Below are positions 43,634 to 53,942 of a DNA stretch of 59,332 bases, in pieces. Position 1 is the stretch's first letter. The number at the start of each line of letters is the position of its first letter. The notes below the pieces were generated by a model that worked only from the letters and a program-made list of their open reading frames with translations, had not been told where the DNA came from and searched no databases. Both the position numbers and the translations under genes were made by a program. The stretch is taken from assembly GCF_001939065.1 (NCBI RefSeq), contig NZ_MPSZ01000010.1, positions 1 through 59,332 on the forward strand. The letters run 5' to 3'. The stretch comes from Exiguobacterium indicum HHS 31. GTDB taxonomy: Bacteria > Bacillota > Bacilli > Exiguobacteriales > Exiguobacteriaceae.

Positions 43634-45284
43634 GATTTCGTCCTCGTTTCAATGAAAATTTACGCCCTAATATGACCTCTGCTAAACCACTCCAAATCGA
43701 AAGTCCAGCGAAAATCACGATTCCAACTACCGCACCGATGATCAGGATCAACAGAGATGCCCATGTCGTCTCTGGTAAGAAGGACACCATTCCCCACTTC
43801 ACGAGCGCGACAACCGCCCCCATCAACGCACTAATGATTAGAATTAACGATGTCCGGCGCAAGACGGTACTGAATGGAAACTTCACTGTTTGTGTGATTC
43901 GGAAGAACATCAATCCCGTCGCAACAAGGTAACCGATGATCGTTGCATAACCGGCACCTGTCCCGTCACCTGTCAAATGAATCAACGGTGCATTCAAGAG
44001 ATACTTCGCAAGTAGTCCGGCAATCGTCGCAACAATCGTGAAGTATTGCCGGTTGATTCCTTGTAGGACTGCCGCTGTGACCGAATACAAGGCGAGGAAC
44101 AACGCACTTGGCGCATAACTTAAGAGATAGACCCATGCTGCCTGATCTTTCGGGAAGAGCACATGGAACGTTTCTTCACTGAGGAGAATCATCCCGACGA
44201 CTGCCGGAATCGTAATAAAGAAGACGAGTTGATAAATCTGCGAGATTTGAGCCCGTACTTTCCGCATATCTCCCTGTGTGAATGACGCTGTCAACAGTGG
44301 CGTCGCAGAAAGCGATAATCCAGTCGCAACAGATACTGGAATCAGAACGATTTTATGACTATCCGCAATCAGATAGGCCGTTGCATTTCCAGCAGCTTCG
44401 AGTGTATAACCGATACTTTGTAATGCTGCATTCATCGTATTCTGGTCGATGACTTGATAAAGCGGCGTCGAAACGCCTACCATGACGATTGGAATCGCAT
44501 AGGCTAACAACTCTTTGTACAAATCCGTTAACGGGCGATCCGGCGAACGGACGGTTTGAGTTGCACGGAGTTCTCGTAATCCACTCGCACGTTTACGGAA
44601 ATAGTAAATCAGAACGACTATACTTCCGATTGCTCCAATAAATGCGCTGAATGTTGCAATCGTCGCTGCCCATGCTACCCCAGAATCAAAGAGATAGATG
44701 GCGATGCTGACTCCTGCGAGCAAGAAAATGATTCGGACGATTTGTTCTAAGATTTGTGAAATCGCGGTCGGTCCCATCGATTGATATCCTTGGAAGTATC
44801 CACGCGTCATACTCATCGGCGGAATCAAGAGTAAAGCAAAACTGACTCCTCGAATCGTCATCGTGACGGCATCGACGTATGCCGCTGAATCGACGTCCCC
44901 ACCCGGAATCGCTCGGTGGGCTAAATACGGAGCGAGGAAGAATAAGGCGAGAAAAGAAACAACGCCGGTCAAGGACATGATTTTCAAACCCGATCGATAC
45001 AATCGCTCACTCGTATCGTATTCCCCAAGCGCATTATACTTGGCGACGAATTTTGAGACGGCAACGGGAATTCCCGCTGTCGCGACACCAATCATGATCG
45101 TGTAATAGTTGTAGGCATACGTATAAAACATGATACCTGTAGCACCGACCATGAACTGGAATGGAAAGAGGTAGATCAAACCTAGTGCGCGGGAAATCAG
45201 TGACGCACCGGATAGGAGCATCGTCCCACGAACGAATCCCGCATTACCGGGAGAAGTGGACTGTTTATTGTTGACTGTGGACAT
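43620..45284 (-). CDS. ytgP: MATE/MOP-type polysaccharide flippase YtgP-like
   Basis: 554-residue membrane protein with about 14 helices, SpoVB/MurJ-Amj-type MOP exporter family. Segments GTMLLSGASLISRALGLIYLFPF and PMSMTRGYFQGYQSMGPTAISQILEQIVRI are typical. B. subtilis YtgP was proposed as a MurJ-like lipid II flippase, so a peptidoglycan or polysaccharide role is likely. The start at 45284 is chosen by GAGGG 8 nt upstream. Operon with the rsuA-type gene. Confidence 0.9.
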   Translation of the reverse strand: MSTVNNKQSTSPGNAGFVRGTMLLSGASLISRALGLIYLFPFQFMVGATGIMFYTYAYNYYTIMIGVATAGIPVAVSKFVAKYNALGEYDTSERLYRSGLKIMSLTGVVSFLALFFLAPYLAHRAIPGGDVDSAAYVDAVTMTIRGVSFALLLIPPMSMTRGYFQGYQSMGPTAISQILEQIVRIIFLLAGVSIAIYLFDSGVAWAATIATFSAFIGAIGSIVVLIYYFRKRASGLRELRATQTVRSPDRPLTDLYKELLAYAIPIVMVGVSTPLYQVIDQNTMNAALQSIGYTLEAAGNATAYLIADSHKIVLIPVSVATGLSLSATPLLTASFTQGDMRKVRAQISQIYQLVFFITIPAVVGMILLSEETFHVLFPKDQAAWVYLLSYAPSALFLALYSVTAAVLQGINRQYFTIVATIAGLLAKYLLNAPLIHLTGDGTGAGYATIIGYLVATGLMFFRITQTVKFPFSTVLRRTSLILIISALMGAVVALVKWGMVSFLPETTWASLLILIIGAVVGIVIFAGLSIWSGLAEVILGRKFSLKRGRNHASR

Positions 45285-45476
45285 GGTAACATCCCTCACG
45301 CTTTCTAATTTTTAAACTCGACACTCTAATCATGACTGTCTCATTATACAAGTTCTCTCGTACACAATTGCAAATCATTATACCGCTGTCTTTCTGGAAT
45401 TGAAAGAGACGGTTTGTTTACAGTCGCAACTTCTGCTAAAGTGAAACAAGCAGAATTCTATGAATGAGGTGACCAT

Positions 45477-46748
45477 ATGTACGATGTAATCGTAATCGGG
45501 GGCGGACCGAGCGGCTTGATGGCAACGCTCGCCTCCTTACAAGCTGGAGCTCGAACACTCCTGCTCGATAAAGGGAATAAATTAGGACGGAAGCTCGCAA
45601 TCTCTGGCGGAGGACGCTGTAACGTCACGAATCGAAAACCACTCGACGAGCTCGTCCAGTCGATTCCGGGAAACGGACGTTTCTTATATAGCGCCTTCTC
45701 TCAATTCAACAATGAATCGATCATCGAACTCTTCGAAGGATTTGGCGTCGCACTTAAAGAAGAGGACAACGGTCGGATGTTCCCTGTCTCAGATAAGGCA
45801 GCGGATGTCGTTCGTGTATTGATTGATCAAATCCGTGCGCATGGTGCCGAGATTCAAACGGATGCGCAAGTCGCTACGCTCGATTTCCATCCAGACGGTG
45901 CTTTTGCAGCTGTCATATTAGAGAATGGCATGCGTCTTGAAGCGAAAAGTTGTATCGTCGCGGTCGGTGGTCAATCTGTTCCGCATACCGGTTCAACGGG
46001 TGACGGCTATCCGTGGGCTGAAAAAGCGGGTCACACGATCACGGAACTCTTCCCAACGGAAGTTCCGATTCTGTTAGGTGATACGTTCATTCACGAAAAA
46101 ACATTACAAGGGCTGTCGCTGCGTGACGTCGCTCTAACGGTCCACGGTAAAAAAGATAAGGCGATCAAGACACATACAGGTGATCTACTGTTCACACACT
46201 TCGGTTTAAGTGGTCCGATTGCTTTACGGTGTAGCCAATATACGATCAAAGAACGCAAACGTTCGAAAGAAACGATCGTTCATCTATCGATTGATCTCTT
46301 CCCGGACGAATCCCTCGGTGCCTTAACGGAACGTTTCCAAGCAGCCATTGCCGCAAATCCCAAGAAAACAGTCCGCAATGCTCTTCGTGGTTTCGTACCA
46401 GAACGGTTGCTTGAACTCCTATTCGCTCGAATCGGCTTTGGCGATGAAGTCTGTACACAAGTGAAGAAACAAGACTGGACGGACTTCCTCCAACAATTGA
46501 AACGATTCCCACTCAGAGCAACGGGAACGCTCGATTTTGATAAAGCCTTCGTCACGGGTGGCGGCGTCTCGATCAAAGAGATTGATCCAAAAACAATGAT
46601 GTCAAAAAAAGCCGAACGGTTATTCTTCGCTGGTGAAATTCTTGATATTCACGGCTATACGGGTGGATACAACATTACAGCCGCGTTCGTGACGGGTCAT
46701 TGCGCCGGTAGCCACGCTGCAGAAATGGCACGTGACACTGTCTCTTAA
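45477..46748 (+). CDS. ytfP: HI0933-family FAD-dependent oxidoreductase (YtfP-like)
   Basis: 423-residue flavoprotein. N-terminal FAD motif VIVIGGGPSGLMATLASLQAGARTLLLDKG, then the family-specific GRKLAISGGGRCNVTN, a second glycine motif VGGQSVPHTGSTGDG, and the C-terminal FAVE-type region FAGEILDIHGYTGGYN. Family includes BaiN-type flavoproteins, but most members have unknown substrates. TGAGGTGA precedes the ATG. Divergent from ytgP as in Bacillus. Confidence 0.93.
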   Translation: MYDVIVIGGGPSGLMATLASLQAGARTLLLDKGNKLGRKLAISGGGRCNVTNRKPLDELVQSIPGNGRFLYSAFSQFNNESIIELFEGFGVALKEEDNGRMFPVSDKAADVVRVLIDQIRAHGAEIQTDAQVATLDFHPDGAFAAVILENGMRLEAKSCIVAVGGQSVPHTGSTGDGYPWAEKAGHTITELFPTEVPILLGDTFIHEKTLQGLSLRDVALTVHGKKDKAIKTHTGDLLFTHFGLSGPIALRCSQYTIKERKRSKETIVHLSIDLFPDESLGALTERFQAAIAANPKKTVRNALRGFVPERLLELLFARIGFGDEVCTQVKKQDWTDFLQQLKRFPLRATGTLDFDKAFVTGGGVSIKEIDPKTMMSKKAERLFFAGEILDIHGYTGGYNITAAFVTGHCAGSHAAEMARDTVS

Positions 46749-46755
46749 TATGAAC

Positions 46756-46798
46756 AAGACCCGATTCGTCTGTGTTAATCAGAAGAATCGGGTCTTTT
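46756..46798. terminator. Terminator between ytfP and the next gene
   Basis: AAGACCCGATTC and GAATCGGGTCTT form a 12-bp stem with a 17-nt loop. Confidence 0.85.
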
Positions 46799-46809
46799 CT
46801 TTTTATGCA

Positions 46810-47787
46810 TCAGTCAATCGGTGTGAACGATCGGCTCGAAAACTTATCTGTCTCGACTAAGGCAAACAATTCATTATCCTGTACGAAAATCCCTTTTGAA
46901 CCATAGACCTTTGGACTTGCCGTCTCTCCCGTGATCGTCTGATCTTTCTGATCAATCGAATAGAGATAGAGTGCTTCTGAATCAAGTGTGTAGATGCGTC
47001 CTTGTCGTTCCGCAAGACCAATTGGTCGGAAGTCTGATTCGAATACTTTCTTCGCATCACTTCGCATCCCATTCGCCGGTTCAATTTTACTTCGTTCTAC
47101 GATCGATAAATACGGCGGCTTTTGCTTTTTCTTTAAAGCGCGTTTTTTCTTTTCCGACGCATCTGGATCAATCTTAATTTTATCCTCTTTCATGGCGAAA
47201 CGAGTCAATTCCACACGTCCGATTGCACGGATATGATTGATCGTATAGAATTCCTTTTTCTTCGAATCATATCCAAGCCCATGGAAACTGTCTCGAATCG
47301 TCGTCCCCTGTACTTTTTCACGTTTTTCTTCGCTCCAGACACCATCTTTTCGCGTGATTGTCACGAGAATCTGATTCGATGTCAATAAAGCGACGGTCTC
47401 TCCGTCAACGAGTGTCATGCCATCGAGGCCAGAAAGAAGTAATTTCCCTTCTTCTAATTGGAAGGAGGCATTGATCCTCTCACCTGTTCCACTAATTTCA
47501 AAGAAACGATAATCGTCTGTGACGACGAGGTACGACCCGATGGAATCATCATATAACATCTGCTGGACATTCTTAATTAATGGTTCTTCCGGATTCGGAA
47601 TGGCTGAAGGCGTTTTCGTCGGCACCTGTTTGACAGCTGCCTGATGCTTCGATTGCGTCTCGATTTTCGCGAACGTTTCCTGAATACGCGACATCGTCTC
47701 TGGTTTTGAGAAGACGAGCAGTACACAAAGAATCAAACCCGAAACGACGGCAAAAATCGTTGTATAGACTATATAAGATCGTTTCAT
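46810..47787 (-). CDS. Membrane-anchored protein of unknown function
   Basis: 325 aa. I do not recognise the family. N-terminal TM helix (about residues 7-27, VYTTIFAVVSGLILCVLLVF), then a linker and a beta-rich extracellular domain with repeated short strands (SYLVVTDDYRFFEIS, KLLLSGLDGMTLVDG, GRIYTLDSEALYLYSID) that look like degenerate propeller blades. A striking basic stretch (KKKRALKKKQKPP, about residues 213-225) interrupts it. AAAGGCGA precedes the ATG. Standalone gene. Confidence 0.75.
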   Translation of the reverse strand: MKRSYIVYTTIFAVVSGLILCVLLVFSKPETMSRIQETFAKIETQSKHQAAVKQVPTKTPSAIPNPEEPLIKNVQQMLYDDSIGSYLVVTDDYRFFEISGTGERINASFQLEEGKLLLSGLDGMTLVDGETVALLTSNQILVTITRKDGVWSEEKREKVQGTTIRDSFHGLGYDSKKKEFYTINHIRAIGRVELTRFAMKEDKIKIDPDASEKKKRALKKKQKPPYLSIVERSKIEPANGMRSDAKKVFESDFRPIGLAERQGRIYTLDSEALYLYSIDQKDQTITGETASPKVYGSKGIFVQDNELFALVETDKFSSRSFTPID

Positions 47788-47872
47788 TGATGGTAATCGC
47801 CTTTCTTTCTCGGTTTCTGATTCAGTGTATCAGAAGGACGTTCAAAAAAAAAGCGGACTTGCGACGGAAATG

Positions 47873-47912
47873 AAGAAACCCCTTCCATTCGTATCAAGTG
47901 AACGGAAGGGGT
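47873..47912 (-). terminator. leuS terminator
   Basis: ACCCCTTCC and GGAAGGGGT arms enclosing a GAAC/ATTC region; short U-rich end on the minus strand. Confidence 0.75.
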
Positions 47913-47918
47913 CATGAC

Positions 47919-50324
47919 TTAGTTCGCGACGATATTGATGAGTTTTTTCGGTACGACGATGACTTTTCGAACCGTCTTGTCGCCGATCCATTCTTGTGTC
48001 TTTTCGTCGGCAAAGGCAAGTGCCTCGATTTCTTCTTTTGTCGCGTCGATGTTGATTTCGATTTTCGAGCGAACTTTTCCGTTCACTTGAATGACGAATT
48101 CCATCGTATCGCTGACGAGTTTCGATTCATCGAATGTTGGCCATGCCGCATACGTCAATGTCTCTTCAAATCCAAGTTGTTCCCAGAGTTCCTCACCAAG
48201 GTGCGGTGCAACTGGTGTTAACAATTGGATGAATCCACGAAGGAAGTGACGCGGAAGCACCGGCTGTTTGTTTGCTTCGTTGACGAAGACCATGAGTTGC
48301 GAAATTCCGGTGTTGAACTGGATGTTCGCGAAGTCTTCCGTAACCTTCTTGACCGTCTGGTGGTATGTCCGTTCGAAGTCAGCATCGACTTCTGTGACAT
48401 CTTGAATGTCTGCTGTCCGTTCGAACAAGCGCCAGACACGATCGAGGAAACGACGCGCACCGTCAAGTCCGTTCTCAGACCAGGCAACTGATGCATCGAG
48501 TGGACCCATGAACATTTCATACAAGCGTAACGTATCCGCACCATGCGATTTAACGATTTCATCCGGATTGATGACGTTACCGCGTGATTTCGACATTTTC
48601 TCGTTGTTCTCTCCAAGAATCATCCCTTGGTTGTATAACTTCTGGAATGGTTCTTTTGTTGGCACGACGCCTGCATCATACAAGACTTTATGCCAGAAGC
48701 GTGCATACAATAAGTGGAGAACGGCGTGTTCCGCACCACCGATGTAAATATCGACTGGAAGCCAGTATTTTAATTTTTCTGGATCCGCGATCGCCTCTTC
48801 ATTGTGCGGATCGATGAAACGAAGATAATACCAGCAGCTTCCGCCCCATTGTGGCATCGTATTCGTCTCGCGACGCCCTTTCATTCCTGTTTCAGGATCC
48901 GTATAATCCAACCAGTCTTCCGCAAGCGCAAGTGGTGATTCGCCTGTACCAGACGGCTTGATCTCCGGAATGATTGGAAGTTCGAGCGGTAATTCCTCTT
49001 GGCTAAGCGTCTTCATCGAACCATCTTCCATATGAACGACTGGGATTGGCTCACCCCAATACCGTTGACGACTGAACAACCAGTCGCGGAGACGATACGT
49101 GATTTTCTTGCGTCCGACTTGATTCGTTTCGAGTTCAGCAATCATCGTCTCGATTGCTTCTTGTTTTCCAAGACCATCAAGCATATGCGAGTTGACGTGT
49201 TCGCCCTCTCCTGTATAGGCTGCTTCATCGACGTTCCCACCCGCGACGACCTCAACGATTGGCAAGTCGAATTGTTTCGCGAATTCATGGTCGCGCTCAT
49301 CGTGTCCTGGAACTGCCATGATTGCACCCGTTCCATAAGAAGCAAGGACATAATCAGCGATCCAGATCGGAAGACGATCACCTGAGATTGGATTGACGGC
49401 GAAAGCACCCGTGAAGACGCCTGTTTTTTCCTTCGCTAAATCCGTCCGTTCGAGGTCTGACTTCGTTTGGACTTGCGAAATGTACGTATCGACGGCTTCC
49501 TTGTGATCCGCTGTCGTGATGTCAGCTACGAATGGATGCTCCGGCGCAAGCACGAGGTACGTCGCACCAAAGATTGTGTCCGGACGTGTCGTAAAGACCG
49601 TGACTTGTTTTTTATGTCCATCAATCGTGAAATCGATCTCAGCACCTTCTGATTTCCCGATCCAGTTCCGTTGCATCTCTTTAACAGAATCCGGCCAATC
49701 GAGGTCATCGAGATCTTCAAGAAGACGATCCGCATATTCCGTGATTTTCAAGACCCACTGACGCATCGGAACACGCACGACCGGATGATTTCCGCGTTCA
49801 GATAATCCGTCGATGACTTCTTCATTCGCAAGAACGGTTCCAAGTGCCGGGCACCAGTTGACCGCGACTTCGTCCACGAACGCAAGTCCTTTTTCATACA
49901 ACTTCGTAAAGATCCACTGTGTCCATTTGTAGTACTTCGGATCCGTCGTGTTGATTTCACGATCCCAGTCATAGGAGAATCCAAGTTCTTTCAGCTGACG
50001 CTTGAACGTCTCGATGTTTTTCGCTGTGAATTCACGTGGGTCATTCCCTGTATCGAGGGCGTATTGTTCTGCTGGTAACCCGAACGCATCCCAACCCATT
50101 GGGTGCAAGACGTTGTATCCTTGCATCCGTTTCATCCGCGCGAGGATGTCCGTTGCCGTGTAGCCTTCCGGGTGTCCAACGTGGAGTCCAGCACCTGACG
50201 GATACGGGAACATATCAAGGGCATAAAACCCTTCTTTTTCTGGATCTTCTGTCGTGACGAAGGCGTTGTCTTGATCCCAACGCGCCTGCCATTTTGGTTC
50301 AATTTCGCGATGATTGTACGGCAT
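47919..50324 (-). CDS. leuS: Leucyl-tRNA synthetase
   Basis: Class Ia synthetase charging tRNA-Leu, 801 aa. HIGH region [18 protein letters not shown]1 editing domain (about residues 220-420, [20 protein letters not shown] and [15 protein letters not shown]), and KMSKS loop [16 protein letters not shown]. The C-terminal anticodon-binding region ends [25 protein letters not shown] precedes the ATG. A Leu T-box leader immediately upstream controls it. Confidence 0.98.
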   Translation of the reverse strand: MPYNHREIEPKWQARWDQDNAFVTTEDPEKEGFYALDMFPYPSGAGLHVGHPEGYTATDILARMKRMQGYNVLHPMGWDAFGLPAEQYALDTGNDPREFTAKNIETFKRQLKELGFSYDWDREINTTDPKYYKWTQWIFTKLYEKGLAFVDEVAVNWCPALGTVLANEEVIDGLSERGNHPVVRVPMRQWVLKITEYADRLLEDLDDLDWPDSVKEMQRNWIGKSEGAEIDFTIDGHKKQVTVFTTRPDTIFGATYLVLAPEHPFVADITTADHKEAVDTYISQVQTKSDLERTDLAKEKTGVFTGAFAVNPISGDRLPIWIADYVLASYGTGAIMAVPGHDERDHEFAKQFDLPIVEVVAGGNVDEAAYTGEGEHVNSHMLDGLGKQEAIETMIAELETNQVGRKKITYRLRDWLFSRQRYWGEPIPVVHMEDGSMKTLSQEELPLELPIIPEIKPSGTGESPLALAEDWLDYTDPETGMKGRRETNTMPQWGGSCWYYLRFIDPHNEEAIADPEKLKYWLPVDIYIGGAEHAVLHLLYARFWHKVLYDAGVVPTKEPFQKLYNQGMILGENNEKMSKSRGNVINPDEIVKSHGADTLRLYEMFMGPLDASVAWSENGLDGARRFLDRVWRLFERTADIQDVTEVDADFERTYHQTVKKVTEDFANIQFNTGISQLMVFVNEANKQPVLPRHFLRGFIQLLTPVAPHLGEELWEQLGFEETLTYAAWPTFDESKLVSDTMEFVIQVNGKVRSKIEINIDATKEEIEALAFADEKTQEWIGDKTVRKVIVVPKKLINIVAN

Positions 50325-50344
50325 GTCTTTTCCTCCTCTAATCT

Positions 50345-50606
50345 AAAAAAAACCGGTCCTCCGCCCCTAGGAATAGGGACGAAAGACCGGTTTGGCTTCC
50401 GCGGTACCACCCACGTTGTCTGTCTATGACAGACCGCTTGATTCACAGATAACGGTGTGAAGGACCGGATTCGCTACTACGACTTCACGAATCGTGCTCC
50501 CTGACGAGTTCACGGTTGTTACCGACTGGTTCGCACCTTCCACCAGCTCTCTTGACGGCACCTTTCCCCTACTACTTCAGTTCCCTGCATTTGACTATCT
50601 TTTCCT
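50345..50606 (-). ncRNA. T-box leader of leuS
   Basis: The T-box core (minus strand GGGTGGTACCGCGGAAGCC) lies at 50394-50412. The downstream terminator pairs AACCGGTC (50351-50358) with GACCGGTT (50385-50392), and a U-tract is at 50345-50351. Stem I runs to about 50600. A CUC triplet (minus strand, 50508-50506) occupies the expected specifier position and would read tRNA-Leu; this placement is inferred. The gap 50325-50632 is fully taken by this leader and its promoter. Confidence 0.92.
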
Positions 50607-50636
50607 AGTGTAATCTGTTTCTTCCTCAAGCGTCAA
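50607..50636 (-). promoter_or_regulatory. Predicted leuS promoter
   Basis: On the minus strand TTGACG (50636-50631) and TACACT (50612-50607) with an 18-nt spacer. The -35 overlaps the last codons of the HAD gene. Confidence 0.6.
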
Positions 50637-51277
50637 CGCTTCCGTAAAATTTCCTCGATTTCCGCATGCGATCGCGCAATATGATCTGCTTGTTCTAAGC
50701 GTTGCGCTGGCATCCGGTCATCAAGAAGCGCAATCACTTCCATACCTGCTGCTTTTGCGCCGATCATCCCGTTTGCAGCGTCTTCAATGACGAGACAATT
50801 CTCAGGTGCGTGCCCGATTCGTGATGCCGCAAGTCGAAAAATCGCGGGATCCGGCTTCGAACGCACGACTTCTTCCCCACTGACGTAATGCGTGATTGGA
50901 AGCTCGTAATGACGGATGACGCGTTCGATTTTTTGAAGCGAACTCGAAGAAGCGATCCCGATATCGTAACCAAGAGACGTCGCTTGTTCGATGACTTGTT
51001 TGACTCCCTCTTTTAAACCACACGCCTCTGGTTTTGCATGAATTTGAAACAAGCGATGTTCTTCCTCAAGTAAAGCACTCGCTGTTTCTCGGAGCTCGTG
51101 TTGCGCGACAAGTTCTTCCCACATCTCATCTCCTGTTTTCCCCATGAATGTCGCATACTGAACCGGATCGAGCGGAATCGATAACGTTTTGAACATCTGC
51201 TGGTGGACCTCAAAGTAACGGATTTCACTATCTAAGATGACCCCATCCATATCAAAAATAAGACCTCGTTTTTTCAA
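50633..51277 (-). CDS. HAD-superfamily phosphatase (beta-phosphoglucomutase-like)
   Basis: 214 aa. Motif I FDMDGVILDSE with the nucleophile Asp and acid Asp; motif II IASSSS; motif III Lys in VRSKPDP; motif IV VIEDAANG. The helical C1 cap (about residues 18-85) is typical of the beta-PGM/GPH subgroup, so it dephosphorylates or isomerises a sugar phosphate; exact substrate unknown. The start is TTG at 51277, with GAGGGGG about 7 nt upstream. Same strand as leuS, whose promoter lies at its 3' end. Confidence 0.9.
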   Translation of the reverse strand: MKKRGLIFDMDGVILDSEIRYFEVHQQMFKTLSIPLDPVQYATFMGKTGDEMWEELVAQHELRETASALLEEEHRLFQIHAKPEACGLKEGVKQVIEQATSLGYDIGIASSSSLQKIERVIRHYELPITHYVSGEEVVRSKPDPAIFRLAASRIGHAPENCLVIEDAANGMIGAKAAGMEVIALLDDRMPAQRLEQADHIARSHAEIEEILRKR

Positions 51278-51318
51278 GACACATCCCCCTCAATTGATCT
51301 ATCATGATTTCAGCATAT

Positions 51319-51348
51319 CAAAAAAACGACTACACGATGTAGTCGTTT
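51319..51348 (-). terminator. Terminator after the GNAT/FemAB-like gene
   Basis: AAACGACTACA and TGTAGTCGTTT form a perfect 11-bp stem with a 3-nt loop, followed by a U-tract on the minus strand. Confidence 0.92.
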
Positions 51349-51371
51349 CACCTTCTTCATTTAGTTACTGT

Positions 51372-52406
51372 TTAACTTGTCGCCATTTGGACACTGGTTT
51401 GTCGGTAAGCCGGAAAATAATCCGAATTAGCATCTGACCCGTATCGTGTACACAACTGATCGTATATGGCTGGTTGAAGAATCGATTTTCCTTGATGATA
51501 CTCAAATAAACGGTACCCGGTGTAACGACATTTACTCTCAAAGAGACTATCTCGTTCTTGATATCCACCTCCGAGATGTTGTTCGACGAGACCGCGTTCT
51601 TTCGCCTGAAGAATCGCTTCGTACTCAAGTCGTTGATTCGGGAACATCTTCGCTTCGTCCCGCTTACAACCAATCAAATGACCGTGGGCATATTCTTTTC
51701 CGAGCAATACGAAGTATCCACCAACAGGTTCTCCGTCGATTTCCGCAATCAGTAACAATGGCTCACAGAGTGGATTCGCTTCAAATAATTGCTCAAAATA
51801 ACTCGCCGTAAAATAGTAATGAGCCGAAGCATTCTTCCGGTCCATCGTTTCATGATACAACGCCAAAAAAACAGATAAATCGTCTCGTGTTCCTGTTCTA
51901 ACGGTTAACGGTGAAGCGAGCGATTTACGAATCATACTTCTCGTTTTCTTATGGAACGTCTGCATGATTTCTTCTAGTGAGGGGCGCAAATCAATGCTCG
52001 TCGTATGACGGATGAAAGAAGCTTCCGTCCAGTTACGCATGAGTCGTTCATTGCCCGTCAACGGATTAAAGCGAATCATTTCCGAGACGACCGATTCTTG
52101 CTCCGCCCACCTTTCAAACGATAGACGTGCATGCTGCATTTCAGTTGCGGTTAAGCGACCGACGATTTCCGGTCCGCCGTAGCCATACGGCGTGATGAGA
52201 TCTGAATAAGGCGTATCAAAAATCCGACGCTTTAAAAAGGGATAGAACAGTGTTCCCGCATGACCTTCATAACGGAATAACACCGCTTGCTCAGACGGTC
52301 TAGCGTTAAGCGTGACGTATTGGTGACTGTAGAAGATATCAAGAGGCTGTTGCTGTACGTGTGTCGTCCAAGTTGCGGCATCTGTGATGAATTGACACCT
52401 TTCCAT
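51372..52406 (-). CDS. FemAB/GNAT-type acyl-transferase-like protein
   Basis: 344 aa with two tandem GNAT-like folds as in FemX/FemAB and CelD/BcsL-type (Acetyltransf_6) proteins. Visible: YPFLKRRIFDTPYSDLITPYGYGGPEI in the first half, FHKKTRSMIRKSLASPLTVRTGTRDDLSVF linking to the second fold, and GYFVLLGKEYAHGHLIGCKRDE then LHLGGG-like EQHLGGGYQERDSLFESKCRY. May use aminoacyl-tRNA or acyl-CoA; substrate unknown. GGAGG lies 7 nt before the ATG at 52406. Monocistronic with its own terminator. Confidence 0.82.
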   Translation of the reverse strand: MERCQFITDAATWTTHVQQQPLDIFYSHQYVTLNARPSEQAVLFRYEGHAGTLFYPFLKRRIFDTPYSDLITPYGYGGPEIVGRLTATEMQHARLSFERWAEQESVVSEMIRFNPLTGNERLMRNWTEASFIRHTTSIDLRPSLEEIMQTFHKKTRSMIRKSLASPLTVRTGTRDDLSVFLALYHETMDRKNASAHYYFTASYFEQLFEANPLCEPLLLIAEIDGEPVGGYFVLLGKEYAHGHLIGCKRDEAKMFPNQRLEYEAILQAKERGLVEQHLGGGYQERDSLFESKCRYTGYRLFEYHQGKSILQPAIYDQLCTRYGSDANSDYFPAYRQTSVQMATS

Positions 52407-52543
52407 TCGTGCACCTCCAGTCAAAAAGAAGCAACGTTCACATGAACTTTCTTTTCAAGTTCTTGATTAGAAAGTACCCGTTTCTTTGCCGAAATATTCC
52501 ATATTAATAATGATTTGTTTTATAATTAGCGCATTAATGATGT

Positions 52544-52577
52544 AAAAAAAAGACAGCGAATCTAATGTCCGCTGTCT
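52544..52577 (-). terminator. yttB terminator
   Basis: AGACAGCG and CGCTGTCT arms with an 11-nt loop, U-tract on the minus strand. Confidence 0.88.
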
Positions 52578-52589
52578 TACAGATGATGC

Positions 52590-53768
52590 TCATGATGTGA
52601 TTTTAGGAATGGCACGAAGGAATACGACGCCTGCTAACAGAATCAATCCAATCAATGTCAAGAAGACCGCTGACATACCGGATAAATCGTAGATCAACCC
52701 TCCGACGGTCGGACTGATCATCCGTCCCGCTGAAGCGGCAATATTGACGTATCCCTGGAACTCTCCTTCTTTTCCGATTGGCGCGAGTCTCGCCGCCATA
52801 GCAGGAACCGCTGGCCAGATGAACATCTCACCAATCGTCAAAATGATCATCGCGACGAGGAACATCTTGAAGCCGCCTGCGAACGGAACGATCAGATAAG
52901 ACAAGAGGAAGATTCCTGTACCGGTCATCAATTGTCGCTTCAAGTCATCTCCAAACCACCGGAGAATTGGTGTTAATAAAGGTTGTGCGAACACGATGAG
53001 TGCTCCGTTGATCGTCCAAAGAATCGAGTACTCGGAAATCGTGACACCGAGCGATTTCGTGTGTACGGCAAAGGTTCCTTGCCATTGCACATAAACGAAC
53101 CAAAGTAAGGCATACCCGATCGAGACGAGCAACATCGTCCGTGCCGCACCGCGCGCAAGGGGTGTGCGTGTCGTTTCGATCTCGTCATGTGCCGCATGCA
53201 TCCGCGCTGGTGCCTGAATCCAGGATAAACCGACTAACAAAATGATGGCAAAGGCGATGTAGAGGACGAGATTGGCGATGAAGATGTACTGAATCGAAAA
53301 GGCAGCGATTTGACCACTGACTGCTGTCCCGAGCGCTACACCGACGTTTTGTGCGACATAGATCGCATTAAAGGCACGGCGCCCGCCTTCCGGCCAGATG
53401 ACACCCGTCATCGCGTAGATCGTCGGAAAAACCATCCCACCGACGAATCCAATCAATCCAAGCATCGCGACGTATCCGAGGTACGTCTGATGAAATAGCA
53501 ACAAGCCAACGGAAGACAGGACAAGTCCGATGACACTGATGACAAGCGTCTTCTTGCCACCGAGACGGTCAAACGCTTTTCCACCTAAGTAGTTTCCGAC
53601 GATTGCTAAGGCAGAGTTGACGAACAATGCCATCCCTGCTTTTGTCATCGACTCTCCTAAATATTCATGAATATATAATGTATTAAACGGCCATAAAAAA
53701 GAGGATCCCGTCGTATTGATGGCCATCGCAAGGACGAGGATCCAGACCGCTTTTGGTAATTTTGGCAT
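52590..53768 (-). CDS. yttB: MFS multidrug-type transporter (YttB-like)
   Basis: 392-residue 12-TM major facilitator. TM1 region ILVLAMAINTTGSSFLWPFNTLYIHEYLG; loop 2-3 motif GGKAFDRLGGKKTLV (motif A variant); motif-C-like GVALGTAVSGQ in TM5. Resembles Bacillus YttB, which lies near leuS; classed as a drug efflux homologue, though its substrate is unproven. GGAGG precedes the ATG. Confidence 0.88.
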   Translation of the reverse strand: MPKLPKAVWILVLAMAINTTGSSFLWPFNTLYIHEYLGESMTKAGMALFVNSALAIVGNYLGGKAFDRLGGKKTLVISVIGLVLSSVGLLLFHQTYLGYVAMLGLIGFVGGMVFPTIYAMTGVIWPEGGRRAFNAIYVAQNVGVALGTAVSGQIAAFSIQYIFIANLVLYIAFAIILLVGLSWIQAPARMHAAHDEIETTRTPLARGAARTMLLVSIGYALLWFVYVQWQGTFAVHTKSLGVTISEYSILWTINGALIVFAQPLLTPILRWFGDDLKRQLMTGTGIFLLSYLIVPFAGGFKMFLVAMIILTIGEMFIWPAVPAMAARLAPIGKEGEFQGYVNIAASAGRMISPTVGGLIYDLSGMSAVFLTLIGLILLAGVVFLRAIPKITS

Positions 53769-53942
53769 ACCTGTGGTCCTCCTATTTCATTCTCAACCTT
53801 GCCACTTTACGCAATCCGTCCCCTAACTGTCAAGCTACTTCGCTTTTCGTCAACGAATCAAAAAATGATATAATGCAGAAAGAATCTTGCACATACTGAA
53901 CCATTACTAGAAAAACAGACTATAGGAACAGGAGTCTATGCC

